A stretch of DNA of 25,059 nucleotides from Dipetalonema caudispina (taxonomy: Eukaryota > Nematoda > Chromadorea > Rhabditida > Onchocercidae): positions 1 through 25,059 of the forward strand of contig JABVXV010000578.1 of assembly GCA_013365325.1 (NCBI GenBank), written 5' to 3'. The position numbers were made by a program, and so were the translations under genes. Every line of letters begins with the position of its first letter. Positions within the stretch are counted from its first letter, which is position 1. This document shows positions 23,695 through 25,059 of the stretch, in pieces. The notes beneath the pieces are model-generated. The model saw only the letters and a list, made by a program, of their open reading frames with translations. It was not told the origin of the DNA and did no database searches.

Positions 23695-23920
23695 TTGTAC
23701 TTTACATATATTTCTTATTATCAAATAAGATACCGCGGGAAGGCGGGGAATAATTTTAGGAGGGAGATAAATTGTAAATAAAAGAAAGCTACGAATAACA
23801 TTATTCATAATGATAAATGAATTTTAGGGTATTCTTTGTATGTCTTATAAAAGAATCAATTGTAGCAAATTCGAAAATATTAGCCTTATTATCTATCTTA
23901 TATTATCACTCTTTTGAGAA

Positions 23921-24036
23921 TTTTAACTATCACTAATAACTATTCTATTCTATTCTATCCTATTCTATTCTATTCCATTTTTTTAACTATCACTAAAAAC
24001 TATTCTATTCTATTCTATCCTATTCTATTCTATTCT
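23921..24036. repeat. Two tandem copies of a 60-base unit built from TATTC pentamers
   Basis: Copies start at 23921 and 23981. Each begins TTTTAACTATCACTAA and continues as TATTC pentamers with one TATCC variant at the same place. The copies are nearly identical, implying a recent duplication. Confidence 0.92.
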
Positions 24037-24175
24037 GTTTTCAGTTTTCGGTTTTTGATACCATATTTAGGAAGAGATGCTATCATGGTGATGATAATAA
24101 TTGGATGGATGATATCAATGAGATTAAGGTAGATGATAAAATATGATAGTAAGAGAAGAATCTTTCATTTCTTTC

Positions 24176-24220
24176 CTCTCTCTCTCTCTCTCTCTCTCTC
24201 CTTCTCTCTCTCTTCTCTCC
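24176..24220. repeat. (CT)n repeat
   Basis: About 20 CT units with a few T insertions. Confidence 0.9.
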
Positions 24221-24377
24221 TATATTCATGTGAAAATGAATGATAGTTCAATTAGAATATATATAAACAAATCTAGATGAAATTCAAAATTTAAAAAAAA
24301 AAAAAAACAAAAAGGAAATTTTCCAATTTTTCACTTGTTAATGAATGATAAATTTAGGAAAAATTAATCAATATAAT

Positions 24378-24580
24378 AATTGTTGGTGTAAAAATAATGA
24401 TAAAAATGATCATTTGTTATCATTGATAACAGTGACAATATTAACGAATGAAAAAAAAAAAAAAAAAAATGTATTTAGGTATGCTAAAGTAGAAGGACAA
24501 ATGTTCGACAATTAATAATGTAAAATAATGATAAAAATTTATTATTTATTATCATTGATAAGGATGATAATAATGAATGA
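24378..24580. repeat. Diverged tandem duplication, offset about 132 bases
   Basis: Copies at 24378-24450 and 24511-24580 share GTAAAA-ATAATGATAAAAAT, TTATCATTGATAA and GAATGA in order. The first copy contains the inverted pair AATGATAA and TTATCATT around ATGATCAT. Confidence 0.7.
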
Positions 24581-24699
24581 TAAAATATATTCAAGTGGAA
24601 AAAATGAAACTAATATTATTAATAAACCATCCCTAAAAGATGAAAACCTGTTGAATTCAAATTAGTCAAATATATCGATTTGTGCTGCTTCGTAAACGG

Positions 24700-24738
<39 letters not shown>
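24700..24738. repeat. 39-base poly(A) tract
   Basis: The longest uninterrupted homopolymer in the window. It could be real or slightly mis-sized by sequencing. Confidence 0.92.
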
Positions 24739-24742
<4 letters not shown>

Positions 24743-24870
24743 GAATTCGAAAAGGTACTACCCGGTGCCATTTAATATGAGCAAAAAAAAAAGAAAGAGA
24801 AAAAAAAAAATGAATTTTTTTTTTTTCTTTTCTCCCTTTTCCTCTCTCTCTCTCTCTCTCTTGTAACCAA

Positions 24871-24959
24871 TGTATGTATATATATATGTGTGTGTATGTA
24901 TGTGTGTATGTATGTATGTGTATGTGTGTATGTGTATGTATATATATATATGTGTATGT
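24871..24959. repeat. (TGTA)n/(TG)n/(TA)n compound repeat
   Basis: Mixed TGTA, TG and TA units follow a CT run at 24831-24861. A reverse frame reads it as YIHTHTH. Confidence 0.92.
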
Positions 24960-25059
24960 TACAGATAGTGCAAATGCACTACATGAAAAGGTGTTAGCAA
25001 TAAAAGAGAGAAAAGTAAATGACACCAATAAAATGTTCACTCTGAGAAAAAAACTTTTC

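Larger units (their letters stand above)
22871..25059. other. Repeat-rich 5' side of the Ski/Sno gene
   Basis: No other gene is supported. It contains GA/CT-rich DNA (22960-23220), TCTG and CATA repeats, CT runs, a 60-base tandem duplication, a diverged 130-base duplication, a 39-base A run and a TGTA/TATA repeat. Open frames here (for example one reading YIHTYIHT from CATA units) are repeat artefacts. The Ski promoter must lie here or beyond but was not recognised. Confidence 0.7.

Noticed and set aside
23392..23781. 129-codon frame with YIHT repeats
   Set aside because: Translation of the CATA microsatellite and CT run.

Overview
This is AT-rich eukaryotic nuclear DNA, most likely from a nematode of the filarial/spirurid kind. 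The reasons are many short exons split by introns of about 80 to 460 bases, nematode-type 3' splice sites (TTTTAG, TTTCAG, TTTGCAG), a probable spliced-leader acceptor five bases before an ATG, and a Ski/Sno gene of the type that nematodes carry as daf-5. Species assignment is inference. No bacterial genes, tRNA, rRNA, CRISPR array or transposase gene was recognised.

Layout. Bases 1-170 are an (ATT)n microsatellite cut by the window edge. Bases 171-1291 are AT-rich flank with a cluster of ACGTG-type cores. Bases 1297-12442 (+) hold a complete 31-exon gene for the cytoplasmic 5'-3' exoribonuclease XRN1/Pacman. All exon phases were checked by hand and the joined frame is 5265 nt (1754 aa plus stop), with every expected nuclease metal-binding acidic residue present. 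A poly(A) signal lies at 13066. Bases 13072-16600 are low-complexity DNA between convergent genes. Bases 16627-22805 (-) hold a Ski/Sno family transcriptional co-regulator in three exons: a repeat-rich N-terminus plus Dachshund-homology and SAND-like domains (21543-22805), a Ser/Thr/Ala-rich linker (17125-17770), and a leucine-zipper exon (16627-16844). A phase-compatible alternative last exon may lie at 16088-16176. Bases 22806-25059 are its repeat-filled 5' side.

The two genes are unrelated in function (mRNA decay; TGF-beta/SMAD-linked transcription) and converge tail to tail. The right half, from about 13.4 kb, is packed with long A/T homopolymers and simple repeats that are almost absent from the xrn-1 half.

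The most interesting points are local. They are a GC-AG intron with a misleading GTAAGT decoy, a dead duplicated copy of exon 7 inside an xrn-1 intron, an 85-base hairpin next to that copy, a candidate alternative C-terminus for the Ski protein, trinucleotide repeats that build the Ski N-terminus, and a seven-unit TGATCAA array. I see no sign of a wholly new multi-gene system.
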